This document shows positions 15,318-25,483 of a stretch of 46,360 nt of DNA, piece by piece. Position 1 is the stretch's first letter; each line of letters begins with the position of its first letter. The stretch is from JBBCJT01 sp037190665 (GTDB lineage: Bacteria > Pseudomonadota > Alphaproteobacteria > Acetobacterales > Acetobacteraceae). The DNA is taken from assembly GCA_037190665.1 (NCBI GenBank), contig JBBCJT010000081.1, forward strand, positions 1-46,360. Direction: 5' to 3'. The notes below the pieces were generated by a model. That model saw only the letters and a program-made list of their open reading frames with translations. It searched no databases and was not told the DNA's origin. The translations under genes and the position numbers were made by a program.

Positions 15318-15794
15318 ATGCGCGCCTTCCCTGCCCTCGCCGCTGTCGCCCTCGCGCTCGCCGGCTGCGCCGCGCCGCAGGACTGCGACCCCACGCGCAC
15401 CACGTTCCTCACCGGCATCGGCTGCTCGGCCGGCGGCGGCTACACGGCCCGGCAGGACATCCTCGCAGGCGAACAGCGCGCCGCCGTGGACCGCATGGCG
15501 GACGCGCGCACGCAATCCCGCGACGCCGCCGCGCGCGAGCGCGCCGCGAGCGCCGACCTCGCCGCCGCGCGACAACGCGTGGCGCAGCAGGACCGGCAGA
15601 TCCAGCAGTTGCGCCAGCAGCTCGACCGCGCGCGCCGCGACTACGGTGCGGCCGATGCGAGGGTGCGTCAGGCGCAGGCGGCGGTTGCCGATATTCCCCC
15701 CGCGCCCGCCGCGCCGAGCGATGCGGATGTCGCGGCGCGGCAGCGGGCCGTGGACCGCGCGCGGGACGCGCTGCGCGATCTGACCGATTTCTGA
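15318..15794 (+). CDS. Small coiled-coil lipoprotein
   Basis: The product has 158 residues. The ATG at 15318 follows the previous stop by 2 bp, so the two genes are co-transcribed. The signal peptide MRAFPALAAVALALAGC ends in a lipobox with Cys17. A short Cys/Gly-rich segment (18-45) precedes a long Ala/Arg/Gln-rich helix (about 48-125, with VAQQDRQIQQLRQQLDRARRD), which is a strong coiled-coil candidate. A second helix (about 138-155) closes the protein. I do not recognise a named family. A perfect 10-bp hairpin lies 13 bp after the stop codon. Confidence 0.8.
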   Translation: MRAFPALAAVALALAGCAAPQDCDPTRTTFLTGIGCSAGGGYTARQDILAGEQRAAVDRMADARTQSRDAAARERAASADLAAARQRVAQQDRQIQQLRQQLDRARRDYGAADARVRQAQAAVADIPPAPAAPSDADVAARQRAVDRARDALRDLTDF

Positions 15795-15806
15795 GCGGCG
15801 GAAAGA

Positions 15807-15834
15807 CAGGCCGGACACTGCACAGTCCGGCCTG
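15807..15834. terminator. Perfect 10-bp hairpin between convergent genes
   Basis: Arms CAGGCCGGAC (15807-15816) and GTCCGGCCTG (15825-15834) pair perfectly around an 8-nt loop. The hairpin lies between the stop of the small lipoprotein gene and the stop of the oppositely directed binding-protein gene. There is no T-run, so it is best read as a bidirectional, non-canonical terminator, which is usual in GC-rich genomes. Confidence 0.6.
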
Positions 15835-15848
15835 CCGATGGCGGCGCG

Positions 15849-17411
15849 CTAAGCGGTCTTTTCGACTTCCCAGAACACCGGGAAGCTGGAGCGGATCAGC
15901 CCCTTCATGTGCGTCCGGTAGGACGCCGGGATGGTGAACTGGCCCCACATCAGCGACGGGGCGAGTTCGAAGGAGATGCGCTGGATCTCGTCGGCGATGC
16001 GCTGGCGCGCCGCCTGATCGGGCGCGGACGCGAAGTCCGACATCAGCTTCGGGATCCTCTGATCGCAGGACCAGCCGGGGAAGTCGGCGCAGCTCGCGGC
16101 GGTGTAGAAATGCGTCAGCGGCGAGATCATGTCGAAGCCGTTGGAGTAGACGGAGAACATGCTCCATCCCTCCTTCCGCGCGCGCCGCTGCAGCACCGTG
16201 CCCCAGTCCATCACCTGCTGGTCCACGGTGAAGCCGGCATCCTTCAGCGACTGCGCGAGCACCATGGACGCGGTCTGCGAGATCGAGCCCGAGACCTCCA
16301 TCATGATCACCGGCTGCCCCTTGTAGGAGGTCGCCGCGAGTTCCTTCTTCGCCTCCGCCACCGAGAAGCGGAACACGTCCGACCCGGCCTTGCTCTCCAG
16401 TGGCGCGTCGCACATCCAGAAGGAGGTGCAGTTGTTGCGCGCGAAGCGGTCCGGCACGCCGATCGCCTGCATGATCCCGGTCTGGTCCACCAGCTTCCAC
16501 AGCACCTGACGGATCGCCGGGTCGTCGAAGGGCGGGGCCGCGTGGTTGAGGCGGAAGTTACCCTGGAACATGTGCGGCCCGCCGAGGCCCAGGAGTTCCA
16601 CCCCGCGCGTGCGCTCCAGCCGCTCGATCCAGTCGAAGGCGGTGTACTGCACGTAGTCGATCTCGTTGGCGATCAGCGCCGCCGCGGCCGTCGCCTGATC
16701 CGGCATCACCTTCCAGACGGTGCGGTCGAGCTTCACGCGCTTGCCGCCGGCGAGGAACGAAGGCGGCTCCGCGCGCGGCACGTAGTCCGGGTTGCGCTCC
16801 AGCACCATCGAATCGCCGGGCCGCCACTCGCCGGGCAGGAAGCGGAACGGGCCGGAGCCGATCACCTCGCTGATCCGCTGTTCGGGCGGCTTCGCGGCCA
16901 GGCGCGCCGGGATGATGAATGGGGCCAGCGCGTTCGGCTTGCCCAGCGTCTCCAGCACCAGCGGGAACGGGTTCTTCAGGCGGATGACGAGCGTGCGCGG
17001 GTCCTTCGCCTCGAACGCGTCGGTCGCTGCCAGCAGCAGCCGCCCCACCGAATCCCGCGGCGCCCAACGCTTGAGCGATGCCACGCAATCCTCGGCCGTG
17101 ACCGGCGCGCCGTCGTGCCATTTCAGCCCGCCGCGCAGCGGGATCGTCCATGTCAGCCCGTCGGCGGACCGGTCATGGCCCTCCGCCATCTGCGGCTGGG
17201 GCTTCCCCTGCTCGTCCGTGGCGAACAGCGTGTCGAAGACATGGGTCGAGAAGGTGCGGCTGATGGCCGCGGTGGTGAAATGCGGATCGAGGAACAATGC
17301 CTCCGATTCCAGCACGAGATTCGCGCTACCTGCCGCCTGTGCACGATGTGGAACGAAAGGTGCGGCCAGTGCCGCCGCCAGTCCCGCACGTCGCGTGAGG
17401 TTCATCCCCAT
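15849..17411 (-). CDS. ABC transporter substrate-binding protein, family 5 (peptide/nickel/opine type)
   Basis: The product has 520 residues. The ATG at 17411 has GGAGG about 8 nt upstream and opens a leader (MGMNLTRRAGLAAALAAPFV...AQA) with a Tat-like RR, so the protein is periplasmic. Family-5 features follow: LDPHFTT, the FDTLFATDEQGKPQPQMAEG segment, LRGGLKWHDGAPVTAEDCVAS at about 120-142, and GSGPFRF then NPDYVPR near 215-240. DppA/OppA-type receptors bind peptides, nickel chelates or opines and feed DppBCDF permeases. No permease or ATPase genes are adjacent, so this is an orphan receptor here. It diverges from an amidase gene 77 bp away, which suggests uptake of an amide substrate that the amidase then cleaves. 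That link is inferred. Confidence 0.88.
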   Translation of the reverse strand: MGMNLTRRAGLAAALAAPFVPHRAQAAGSANLVLESEALFLDPHFTTAAISRTFSTHVFDTLFATDEQGKPQPQMAEGHDRSADGLTWTIPLRGGLKWHDGAPVTAEDCVASLKRWAPRDSVGRLLLAATDAFEAKDPRTLVIRLKNPFPLVLETLGKPNALAPFIIPARLAAKPPEQRISEVIGSGPFRFLPGEWRPGDSMVLERNPDYVPRAEPPSFLAGGKRVKLDRTVWKVMPDQATAAAALIANEIDYVQYTAFDWIERLERTRGVELLGLGGPHMFQGNFRLNHAAPPFDDPAIRQVLWKLVDQTGIMQAIGVPDRFARNNCTSFWMCDAPLESKAGSDVFRFSVAEAKKELAATSYKGQPVIMMEVSGSISQTASMVLAQSLKDAGFTVDQQVMDWGTVLQRRARKEGWSMFSVYSNGFDMISPLTHFYTAASCADFPGWSCDQRIPKLMSDFASAPDQAARQRIADEIQRISFELAPSLMWGQFTIPASYRTHMKGLIRSSFPVFWEVEKTA

Positions 17412-17488
17412 TGCCCCTTCCTCCCTTGTCCGCTCCCGATGCGGATATATCATATGGCCACGTCCGAGAGAGAAAGGCAAAGCCGCCG

Positions 17489-18928
17489 ATGCCCGCATCC
17501 GATACCGAGCTGCGCTTCATGCCCGCCCTGCGCGCAGCCGCACTCATGCGGCAGCGCAAGCTCTCGCCGGTCGAGTACGTGGACACGCTGCTCAAGGCGA
17601 TCGACCGCGAGCAGCCGCGGCTGAACGCATTCGCCACCATCACCGCGGATTCCGCGCGCAAGATGGCGCGCGAGGCGGAGGCGAAGCTGATGAAGGGCGA
17701 GGCGAAAGGGCCGCTGTTCGGCGTGCCGATCCACATCAAGGATCAGGTCGATACCGCCGGCGTGCGCACCGCCCATGGGTCGGCCATCTTCGCCGACAAC
17801 GTGCCGGACCGCGACGACATCACCGTCACGCGGCTGGCCGAGGCGGGCACGATCAGCCTGGGCAAGACGACGCTGTCGGAGTTCGGCCACAAGGGCCTGA
17901 CCGACAGCCCCGCCTTCGGCATCACGCGCAATCCGTGGGACCTGTCGCGCACCTGCGGCGGGTCGAGCGGCGGCGCCGGCTCCGCGGTGGCCGCGGGGCT
18001 TGCGCCTCTCGGCCTCGGTACCGATGGCGCCGGATCGGTGCGCCTTCCGGCCGCCTGCTGCGGGCTGGTCGGGCACAAGCCAACGCTGGGCGCGGTGCCG
18101 TGGGAAGCCTCCACCGACGGGTTCGGCAACAACGTCTATGCGGGGCCGCTGGCGCGCACGGTCGCCGATGCGGCGGCCATGCATGCCGCGATCGTCGGGC
18201 CCAGCCCGCGCGATCCGATCAGCATCGCCGGCATCGACACGCTCCGCGTCAGCCCCGCGCTGGTCAGCGAGGATCTGTCACCGCTGCGCATCGGCTACAT
18301 CGCGCGCGTGGCCAACCCGCGCGTGGCCGGCGATGTCGAGACGAATACCCGCGCGAGCCTCGCGGCACTCGCGGATTTCGGCGCGGAGGTCGAGGACGTC
18401 ACCGACGAGATCGACTGGATCGAGTTCCCCGGCCGCGTCCTGTACCAGGGCAACTTCGCCGTCTCGATGGCGAAGCATCAGCCGCAATGGGGCAACCGGA
18501 TGGACCCGACGCTGCTCGCCTTCATGGAGCGCGGCGGCAAGTTCACCATGGCGCAGTTCCGCGAGGCGCAGTACGCGCGCACACGGCTGTTCCGCGCCAT
18601 CCAGTCGCTGTTCGACCGCTACGACCTGCTGGTGAGCCCGACGCTGACGCGCAGCGCCCTGCCGGTGGATTTCGACGGCGCCAACGACGAGGTGGAGATC
18701 GACGGCGTCAAGTGCGGCATCACGCGGCAGGGATGGAGCTGCTACCTCTACCCGTTCAACCTGACCGGCCATCCGGCGCTGACCATCCCCTCCGGCTTCG
18801 CGAAGGACGGGTTGCCGACGGGCACGCAGCTCATCGGCCGCTGGGGCGCGGACCTGGATCTGTTCCGCATCGGCGCGCTGCTCGAACGCGCCCGCCCCTG
18901 GGCCGACCGCCGGCCGGACGTGCTGTAG
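17489..18928 (+). CDS. Amidase (amidase-signature family)
   Basis: The product has 479 residues and hydrolyses C-N amide bonds. The Ser-cisSer-Lys triad is visible: Lys84 in HIKDQ, cis-Ser159 in CGGSSGGAG, and nucleophile Ser183 in TDGAGSVRLPA. The ATG at 17489 follows a ribosome site (GAAAGG) by about 9 nt. Length and motif spacing fit AS-family amidases, including GatA-like and aryl or aliphatic amidases. No GatB/GatC partners are nearby, so a tRNA role is unlikely. It shares a 77-bp divergent promoter region with the binding-protein gene to its left and ends in a hairpin shared with the convergent sugar-acid operon. There is no signal peptide, so it is cytoplasmic. Confidence 0.88.
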   Translation: MPASDTELRFMPALRAAALMRQRKLSPVEYVDTLLKAIDREQPRLNAFATITADSARKMAREAEAKLMKGEAKGPLFGVPIHIKDQVDTAGVRTAHGSAIFADNVPDRDDITVTRLAEAGTISLGKTTLSEFGHKGLTDSPAFGITRNPWDLSRTCGGSSGGAGSAVAAGLAPLGLGTDGAGSVRLPAACCGLVGHKPTLGAVPWEASTDGFGNNVYAGPLARTVADAAAMHAAIVGPSPRDPISIAGIDTLRVSPALVSEDLSPLRIGYIARVANPRVAGDVETNTRASLAALADFGAEVEDVTDEIDWIEFPGRVLYQGNFAVSMAKHQPQWGNRMDPTLLAFMERGGKFTMAQFREAQYARTRLFRAIQSLFDRYDLLVSPTLTRSALPVDFDGANDEVEIDGVKCGITRQGWSCYLYPFNLTGHPALTIPSGFAKDGLPTGTQLIGRWGADLDLFRIGALLERARPWADRRPDVL

Positions 18929-18930
18929 CC

Positions 18931-18948
18931 GGGGGAGTTACCTCCCCC
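18931..18948. terminator. Hairpin at convergent gene ends, overlapping a stop codon
   Basis: Arms GGGGGAG (18931-18937) and CTCCCCC (18942-18948) enclose the loop TTAC. The hairpin lies between the amidase stop and the end of the leftward operon and contains the TAA stop of the L-2-keto-3-deoxyarabonate dehydratase gene (18938-18940). It could end transcription from both sides. No T-run is present. Confidence 0.55.
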
Positions 18949-19858
18949 AGCGCAGCACCATCGGATCAAGCCGCTTCGCCGCATCCAGCAGCCCTGCCCG
19001 CTGCTCCGGCGACAGCGGCGCGACCGGATGGCGCGGCGCATCGCAGGCGATGATGCCGCCTTCCTTCATCAGCGCCTTCGCCGTCAGCAGGCCGCACTGG
19101 CGGTTCTCGTAGTTGATCAGCGGCAGCCAGCGGCCATAGGCCGCCACCGCCTCCTCCCGCTTGCCGGCGTAGTGCGGGTCGAAGATCGTGCGCATCCCGT
19201 CCGGGAAGCCGCCGCCAGTCATCGCCCCGGTCGCGCCGGCATCGAGGTCGGCGAGCAGGGTGATGCCCTCCTCTCCGTCCCACGGCCCCTCGATCGCATC
19301 GCCGCCGAGGCGAATCAGCTCGCGCAGCTTGGACGCCGCGCCGGGCACCTCGATCTTGAAGTAGGCGACGTGCTCGATCTCCTTCGCCATCTGCGCGAGC
19401 AGCGGGGCGGAGAGCGGCGTGCCGGCGACCGGCGCGTCCTGGATCATGATCGGGATGTCGATTGCGTCCGACACCATCTGGAAGAAGCCGCGGATACCCG
19501 GCTCCCCCACGCGGATCGTGGCACCGTGATAGGGCGGCATCACCATCACCATCGCGCCCCCCGCATCCTGCGCCCGGCGGCTGCGTTCGGCGCAGACGCG
19601 GGAGCTGAAGTGCGTGGTCGTCACGATCACCGGCACCCGGCCGCGCACATGGTCGAGGATGACCTTCGTCAGCACCTCGCGCTCCTCATCGGAGAGCACG
19701 AACTGCTCCGAGAAGTTCGCGAGGATCGACAGGCCGTTGGACCCGGCGTCGATCATGAAGTCGACGCAGCGCTTCTGGCTCTCGATATCCAGCGCGCCGG
19801 TGTCGGTGAAGGTGGTCGGCACCACCGGGAAGATGCCGGTGTAACGTCGGGCGGCCAT
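18938..19858 (-). CDS. L-2-keto-3-deoxyarabonate dehydratase (DHDPS/NAL superfamily)
   Basis: The product has 306 residues. The enzyme converts L-2-keto-3-deoxyarabonate to 2-oxoglutarate semialdehyde in the non-phosphorylating L-arabinose pathway. Schiff-base Lys168 lies in AYFKIEVPG. The usual GTTGE of DHDPS is replaced by GSNGLSI (39-45), and the Tyr of the YNVP motif by IQDAP (139-143), so lysine biosynthesis is unlikely. The segments CVDFMIDAG, ILANFSEQF, VMVMPPYHGAT and EGPWDGEEGITLLADL closely match what I recall of the Azospirillum enzyme (called AraD there). The ATG at 19858 has GAGGA upstream. The dehydratase that would make its substrate is encoded 14 bp upstream. It is the last gene of the ten-gene operon. 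Confidence 0.88.
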   Translation of the reverse strand: MAARRYTGIFPVVPTTFTDTGALDIESQKRCVDFMIDAGSNGLSILANFSEQFVLSDEEREVLTKVILDHVRGRVPVIVTTTHFSSRVCAERSRRAQDAGGAMVMVMPPYHGATIRVGEPGIRGFFQMVSDAIDIPIMIQDAPVAGTPLSAPLLAQMAKEIEHVAYFKIEVPGAASKLRELIRLGGDAIEGPWDGEEGITLLADLDAGATGAMTGGGFPDGMRTIFDPHYAGKREEAVAAYGRWLPLINYENRQCGLLTAKALMKEGGIIACDAPRHPVAPLSPEQRAGLLDAAKRLDPMVLRWGR

Positions 19859-19872
19859 CGTATCCTCGTCTG

Positions 19873-21614
<1,742 letters not shown>

Positions 21615-21618
<4 letters not shown>

Positions 21619-22547
21619 GGGCGGGGTCCGTTGGACAGGTCGAGGCGGTAAACGCGCACCGCGTTGTCATGGAACAGCGCGCGCCGGTCGGCTTCCGGAA
21701 GATCGGCGGTCGCCTGCTTGAAGCCGGTGAAGATGGTGTCGAAGCTGCCGCACAGCCCGTCCACCGGGAAGTTCGATGCGAACATGCAGCGCGAGACGCC
21801 GAAGATCTCGATGATGTCGCGGATGATCCCGCGATTGTCCTCGATCCGCCACGGCACGCCGCGCAGGCCGATGCCGGAGATCTTCACGCTCGCCTGCGGC
21901 GCGGAGGCCAGCGTGCGCATCGCCGCGCGCCAGCCGGCGAGACCTTCCGGGCTGCGATCCGAGGGCAGGCCCGAATGGTTCAGCACCAGCGGAACATCCG
22001 GATGGGCGGCAATCAGGTCGGCTGCTTCCGGCAGATGCCACCACGGCGCCTGCAACTCGAAGTGCAGCCCGTGCGCGGCGAGCCGCGCATACCCCGCCCG
22101 CCAACGCGGATCGGACATCGAGCCTTTCGCACCGCGCTCCACCTCGTCCGGCGCGGCCGCCACGCGGGGCTTGTGGCGGATGCCGCGCACCAGCGGGATC
22201 GCGGCACTGCCCGCCAGCACCTCCTCCACGTCGTCACGGTCGAGCCAGGCCTGGCCGACATGCGCGGCGGGGCGGCCCGTGCGGCGGGCGAGATCGGCCA
22301 TCCACCGCGCCTCGCCCAGCGGATCGCGATGATCCCACTCGCCTTCCATCGTCACGGTGGCGACGACGTTGTGGCCGGCAGCGATGCGGTCGTAATCCTC
22401 CGGCAGGAAGCTGCGGCCGCGCAGCGGGGAGTAATCGCCGTAGCGGAACGGGATCGGCGTCTCGTTCTGAAGCCACGGGTGCGGATTGCGCGCAAGGTCC
22501 CAGTAATGGTGGTGCGCATCGATGATCGGCAGGCCGGCGTCAGGCAT
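21615..22547 (-). CDS. Amidohydrolase family 2 protein, probable sugar lactonase
   Basis: The product has 310 residues and is of the COG3618 type. This branch contains L-fucono-1,5-lactonase and L-rhamnono-lactonase, which open sugar lactones to aldonates. A metal-binding start (IIDAHHHYWDL, His12-14), PLVLNHSGLPSD (187-197) and CMFASNFPVDGL (254-265) are visible. The gene lies between a TctA gene (8-bp overlap) and the L-arabinonate dehydratase gene (4-bp overlap). The simplest reading is that it hydrolyses L-arabinono-lactone or a related lactone to feed the dehydratase, replacing the SMP30-type lactonase seen in other L-arabinose pathways. Substrate is inferred from context. Confidence 0.86.
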
Positions 22548-24027
22548 GGCTCGGGCGGCTCCTGACCATCCCCCGGATCGTCAGCCCCCAGATCAGCAAT
22601 GTGATGACTGCCAGCACGGCGGCGATGGGCCGGCTGACCAGCATCGTCAGGTCGCCCTCACCCTTGATCATCGTCTGGATGAAGTTGAACTCCACCATGC
22701 GTCCGAGCACGAGGCCGAGGATGGTCGGCGCGACCGGGATGTCGTTCTCCTCCATGAACCAGCCCAGCATCCCCATTGCCAGCATCACGCCGACATCGAA
22801 CAGCGAGTTGTTGATCGCGTAGGCGCCGATGATGCAGGTGACGAGGATGAAGGCGGCGACCGCGCCGCGCGGCACGGTCAGGATGTAACGCGACATCCGG
22901 ATCACCGCCCAGCCCAGCGGCACCATGAACATGTTCGCCAGGATGAAGACGATGAACACCGCGTAGATCAGGTCCGGCGTCTTGAGGAAGATCGCGGGAC
23001 CGGGTTCCATGCCCTTCAGGATCAGCACGCCGATGACGATGGCGGTGATCGAATCGCCCGGGATGCCGAACACCACGGTCGGGATCCATGCGCCGCCGAG
23101 CGCCGAGTTGTTGGACGCGCCCGCCTCCGCGAGGCCTTCCATGTGGCCAGTGCCGAACTTCTCCGGCGTGCGCGAGAGCTTCTTGCTCATCGCGTAGGAA
23201 ACCCATGCCGCGATGTCCGCGCCCGCGCCGGGCAGCACGCCGATCAGCGTGCCGACGACGTTGCCGCGCATGATCTGCTTGCGGTTCTCCCACAGATCGC
23301 GCCCGAGCCCGCGGAAGATGTTGGTCAGCTTCGGTACGTTCGGGCGCGCGTCCTCGTGCGCCGTCATCATGCGCACCAGCTCCGGGATCGCGAACAACCC
23401 GACCAGCACGGGAATGAAGTCCACCCCGCCCAGAAGCTCCGTCGACCCGAAGGTGAAGCGGGTGATGCCGGTGGCGACGTCGATGCCGATGCAGGTCAGG
23501 AACACGCCGATCAGCAGGGCGATCAGGCCGCGCAGCGGCGAGCCGGCGGCGAGGAACGCGGCGCAGGACAGGCCGAGGACGGCGAGCCAGAAATACTCCG
23601 GCGAGGAGAAGGACGTCGCCACCTTCGCCAGCGACGGCGCGGCGGCGATCAGCACGATGGTGCCGAAGATCCCGCCGATGGCCGAGGAGGCCATGCACAT
23701 GCCGAGCGCCCGGCCCGGCTGCCCCTTCAGCGTCATCTTGTAGGCCTCGTCCGCATAGGCGGCGGAGGCTGGCGTGCCGGGCACGCGCACCAGCGTGGCG
23801 GGAATGTCGCCGGCGAAGATCGCCATCGCCGACATCGCCACCAGCGAGGCGACCGCGGGCACCGGATCCATGAAGAAGGTGAAGGGCACCAGCAGCGCCG
23901 CCCCCATCACCGCGGTCAGGCCCGGGATCGCACCCAGCACGATGCCGAGGATGCTCGCGATCACGATCACCATCAGCGTGTAGGGCGCGAAGACATGGCC
24001 GAAGGCCATCATCAGCGCGTCGCTCAC
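22540..24027 (-). CDS. tctA: Tripartite tricarboxylate transporter permease TctA (second TTT set)
   Basis: This is the large membrane subunit of a TTT transporter, with 495 residues and about 12 hydrophobic segments. The start is a GTG at 24027 that overlaps the TctB stop (GTGA, 24024-24027), giving N-terminus MSDALMMAFGHVFAPYTLM. Family motifs are visible: GAIPGLTAVMGAALL near residues 35-50 and GIPGDSITAIVIGVLILKG in the second half, both in glycine/proline-rich re-entrant regions. Ion-gradient-driven uptake of a carboxylated substrate is known for the family. The immediate sugar-acid enzymes downstream suggest an aldonate or lactone-derived acid, which is inferred. Confidence 0.92.
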   Translation of the reverse strand: MSDALMMAFGHVFAPYTLMVIVIASILGIVLGAIPGLTAVMGAALLVPFTFFMDPVPAVASLVAMSAMAIFAGDIPATLVRVPGTPASAAYADEAYKMTLKGQPGRALGMCMASSAIGGIFGTIVLIAAAPSLAKVATSFSSPEYFWLAVLGLSCAAFLAAGSPLRGLIALLIGVFLTCIGIDVATGITRFTFGSTELLGGVDFIPVLVGLFAIPELVRMMTAHEDARPNVPKLTNIFRGLGRDLWENRKQIMRGNVVGTLIGVLPGAGADIAAWVSYAMSKKLSRTPEKFGTGHMEGLAEAGASNNSALGGAWIPTVVFGIPGDSITAIVIGVLILKGMEPGPAIFLKTPDLIYAVFIVFILANMFMVPLGWAVIRMSRYILTVPRGAVAAFILVTCIIGAYAINNSLFDVGVMLAMGMLGWFMEENDIPVAPTILGLVLGRMVEFNFIQTMIKGEGDLTMLVSRPIAAVLAVITLLIWGLTIRGMVRSRPSHA

Positions 24028-24491
24028 AGCAGGCCCTCCAGCAGCCCGTCCGGCAACGGCACGCGCAGCAGCCACCCGAACAGCAGATACAACGCGAAGG
24101 CGCCGATCACCGCGACGACCAGCGCGTGCAGCATCGGCGTGTCGAGCCGCACTTGCACCAGCCACAGGATCGCGATCGCGAACGGGATGAAGCCGATGAC
24201 GTCACCGAAGGCGGCGAAGACGACGATGGACGCGGCGAGGATCAGGACGTTGATCACCGCCCAGGGACTGCTGAGCCACGCCGGCAGCACGAGCAACTTC
24301 TGATCGCTGCGCCGCCACCCGGTCACCGCCAGCGCCACGCCGGCGAGCGCCAGCGTGACGCCGACGATGGCGGGAAAGAACCCTGCGCCATAGGCCTGCC
24401 CCGGCACGCCCGGTAGCTGGACGGAGGCGACCGTGATCGCCCCGCCCAGCACCGCGACGAGACTGCCCAGCGCCGTATCGCTGAGCCGCAT
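24024..24491 (-). CDS. tctB: Tripartite tricarboxylate transporter small subunit TctB (second TTT set)
   Basis: The product has 155 residues with four or five hydrophobic helices: about 8-25, 33-52, 68-95 (around WAVINVLILAASIVVFAAFG) and 115-140. Sequence similarity within TctB is low, so the call rests on size, topology and position between a receptor gene (1 bp upstream) and TctA (4-bp GTGA overlap). The ATG at 24491 gives MRLSDTALGSLVAVLGG, a typical TctB start. It forms the membrane complex with TctA. Confidence 0.88.
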   Translation of the reverse strand: MRLSDTALGSLVAVLGGAITVASVQLPGVPGQAYGAGFFPAIVGVTLALAGVALAVTGWRRSDQKLLVLPAWLSSPWAVINVLILAASIVVFAAFGDVIGFIPFAIAILWLVQVRLDTPMLHALVVAVIGAFALYLLFGWLLRVPLPDGLLEGLL

Positions 24492-24492
24492 G

Positions 24493-25455
24493 TCAGCTGC
24501 GGACCAGACCGAGTTCGTGCAGCAGGCCCGAGGAGACCTCGGCATAGGTCTTTGCGTAGGCGCTGAAGGATTCCGGCGTCTCCCAGGTCGGGACGATGCC
24601 GCGCTGCGCCATCAGCTCCCGCACCTCCGGCCGTGCATGCGCCTTGCCCGCGGCCTCCAGGATGCGGGTGCGCACCGCGGCGGGGATGCGCGGCGGCGCG
24701 ACGAGGGCGAACCAGTTCTGGAACACCCAGTCCACGCCCAGTTCCTTCAGCGTCGGCACGTTCGGGTACATGCCCATCCGCGCCTCGGCCATCACCGCCA
24801 CCACGCGCACCTGCTCCGCATCGACCCGCGCCTTCGCCTCGATCGGCGAGCCGGGGAACATGTCGATGCCGCCGGCGACCATGTCCTGCAGCGCCGGCGC
24901 ACCGCCCTGGCTCGGCACCCAGCGGATGCGGTCCACCTCCATGCCCAGCGCCCGCGTGAGCCCGGCGGCGGCGAGATGCCAGGACCCGCCGGTGGATACG
25001 CCGGATCCGGTGTACTGGCCGCGGCGGCCCGCCTTCAGCGCGGCGACGAAGGCGGCGAAGTCCTTCCACGGGCCGTCCGCCTTCAGCGTGACGCCGGCGG
25101 GGATGCTCGCGATGCGCGACATCAGGTCGAAGCTCTGCGGCCCGATATCCGACTGGCCGAGCGGCTTGAAGTTCACGAACTCGGAGGTGCCGGTGCCCAG
25201 CGTGTAGCCGTCGGGCGAAGCGGTCGCGATGGCGGCGTGACCGACCACGCCGTTGCCGCCGGTCCGGTTCACCACGTTCACGGGCTTGCCGAGTTCCTTC
25301 TCGAACCCGCTCGCGAAGATGCGGGTGACCGTGTCGGCTCCGCCGCCGGCCGCCCACGGCACGACCAGTGTCACCGGCCGGGTCGGCCAGCTCTGGGCAT
25401 GCGCGATCGCCGGAAGGGCGAGGCCGGAAGCGAGTGCAAGGCGTCGTGTGATCAT
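24493..25455 (-). CDS. tctC: Tripartite tricarboxylate transporter receptor TctC (Bug family, second TTT set)
   Basis: The product has 320 residues. The ATG at 25455 is preceded by AGGAGG and opens the Tat-like leader MITRRLALASGLALPAIAHA. The mature start SWPTRPVTLVVPWAAGGGAD is diagnostic of Bug receptors (the PxxxPxGGGxD motif), followed by NRTGGNGVVGHAAIATASPDGYTLG. It acts in the periplasm and delivers a carboxylate ligand to TctAB. In Bug proteins the ligand carboxylate is held mainly by main-chain and water contacts, so specificity cannot be read off. The gene follows the first TctA gene by 28 bp. Confidence 0.92.
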   Translation of the reverse strand: MITRRLALASGLALPAIAHAQSWPTRPVTLVVPWAAGGGADTVTRIFASGFEKELGKPVNVVNRTGGNGVVGHAAIATASPDGYTLGTGTSEFVNFKPLGQSDIGPQSFDLMSRIASIPAGVTLKADGPWKDFAAFVAALKAGRRGQYTGSGVSTGGSWHLAAAGLTRALGMEVDRIRWVPSQGGAPALQDMVAGGIDMFPGSPIEAKARVDAEQVRVVAVMAEARMGMYPNVPTLKELGVDWVFQNWFALVAPPRIPAAVRTRILEAAGKAHARPEVRELMAQRGIVPTWETPESFSAYAKTYAEVSSGLLHELGLVRS

Positions 25456-25483
25456 TCCTGGGTCCCTCCTCAAACGCAGGCCG

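Noticed and set aside
17412..17488. Palindrome-like ATATATCATAT in the receptor/amidase divergent region as an operator
   Set aside because: It is short and imperfect and has no second copy in the window. It may only be the AT-rich part of a promoter.
18938..19858. Dihydrodipicolinate synthase of lysine biosynthesis (dapA)
   Set aside because: The GTTGE and YNVP motifs are replaced, and the dehydratase gene next door gives an L-arabinonate context. The sequence matches the L-2-keto-3-deoxyarabonate dehydratase pattern.
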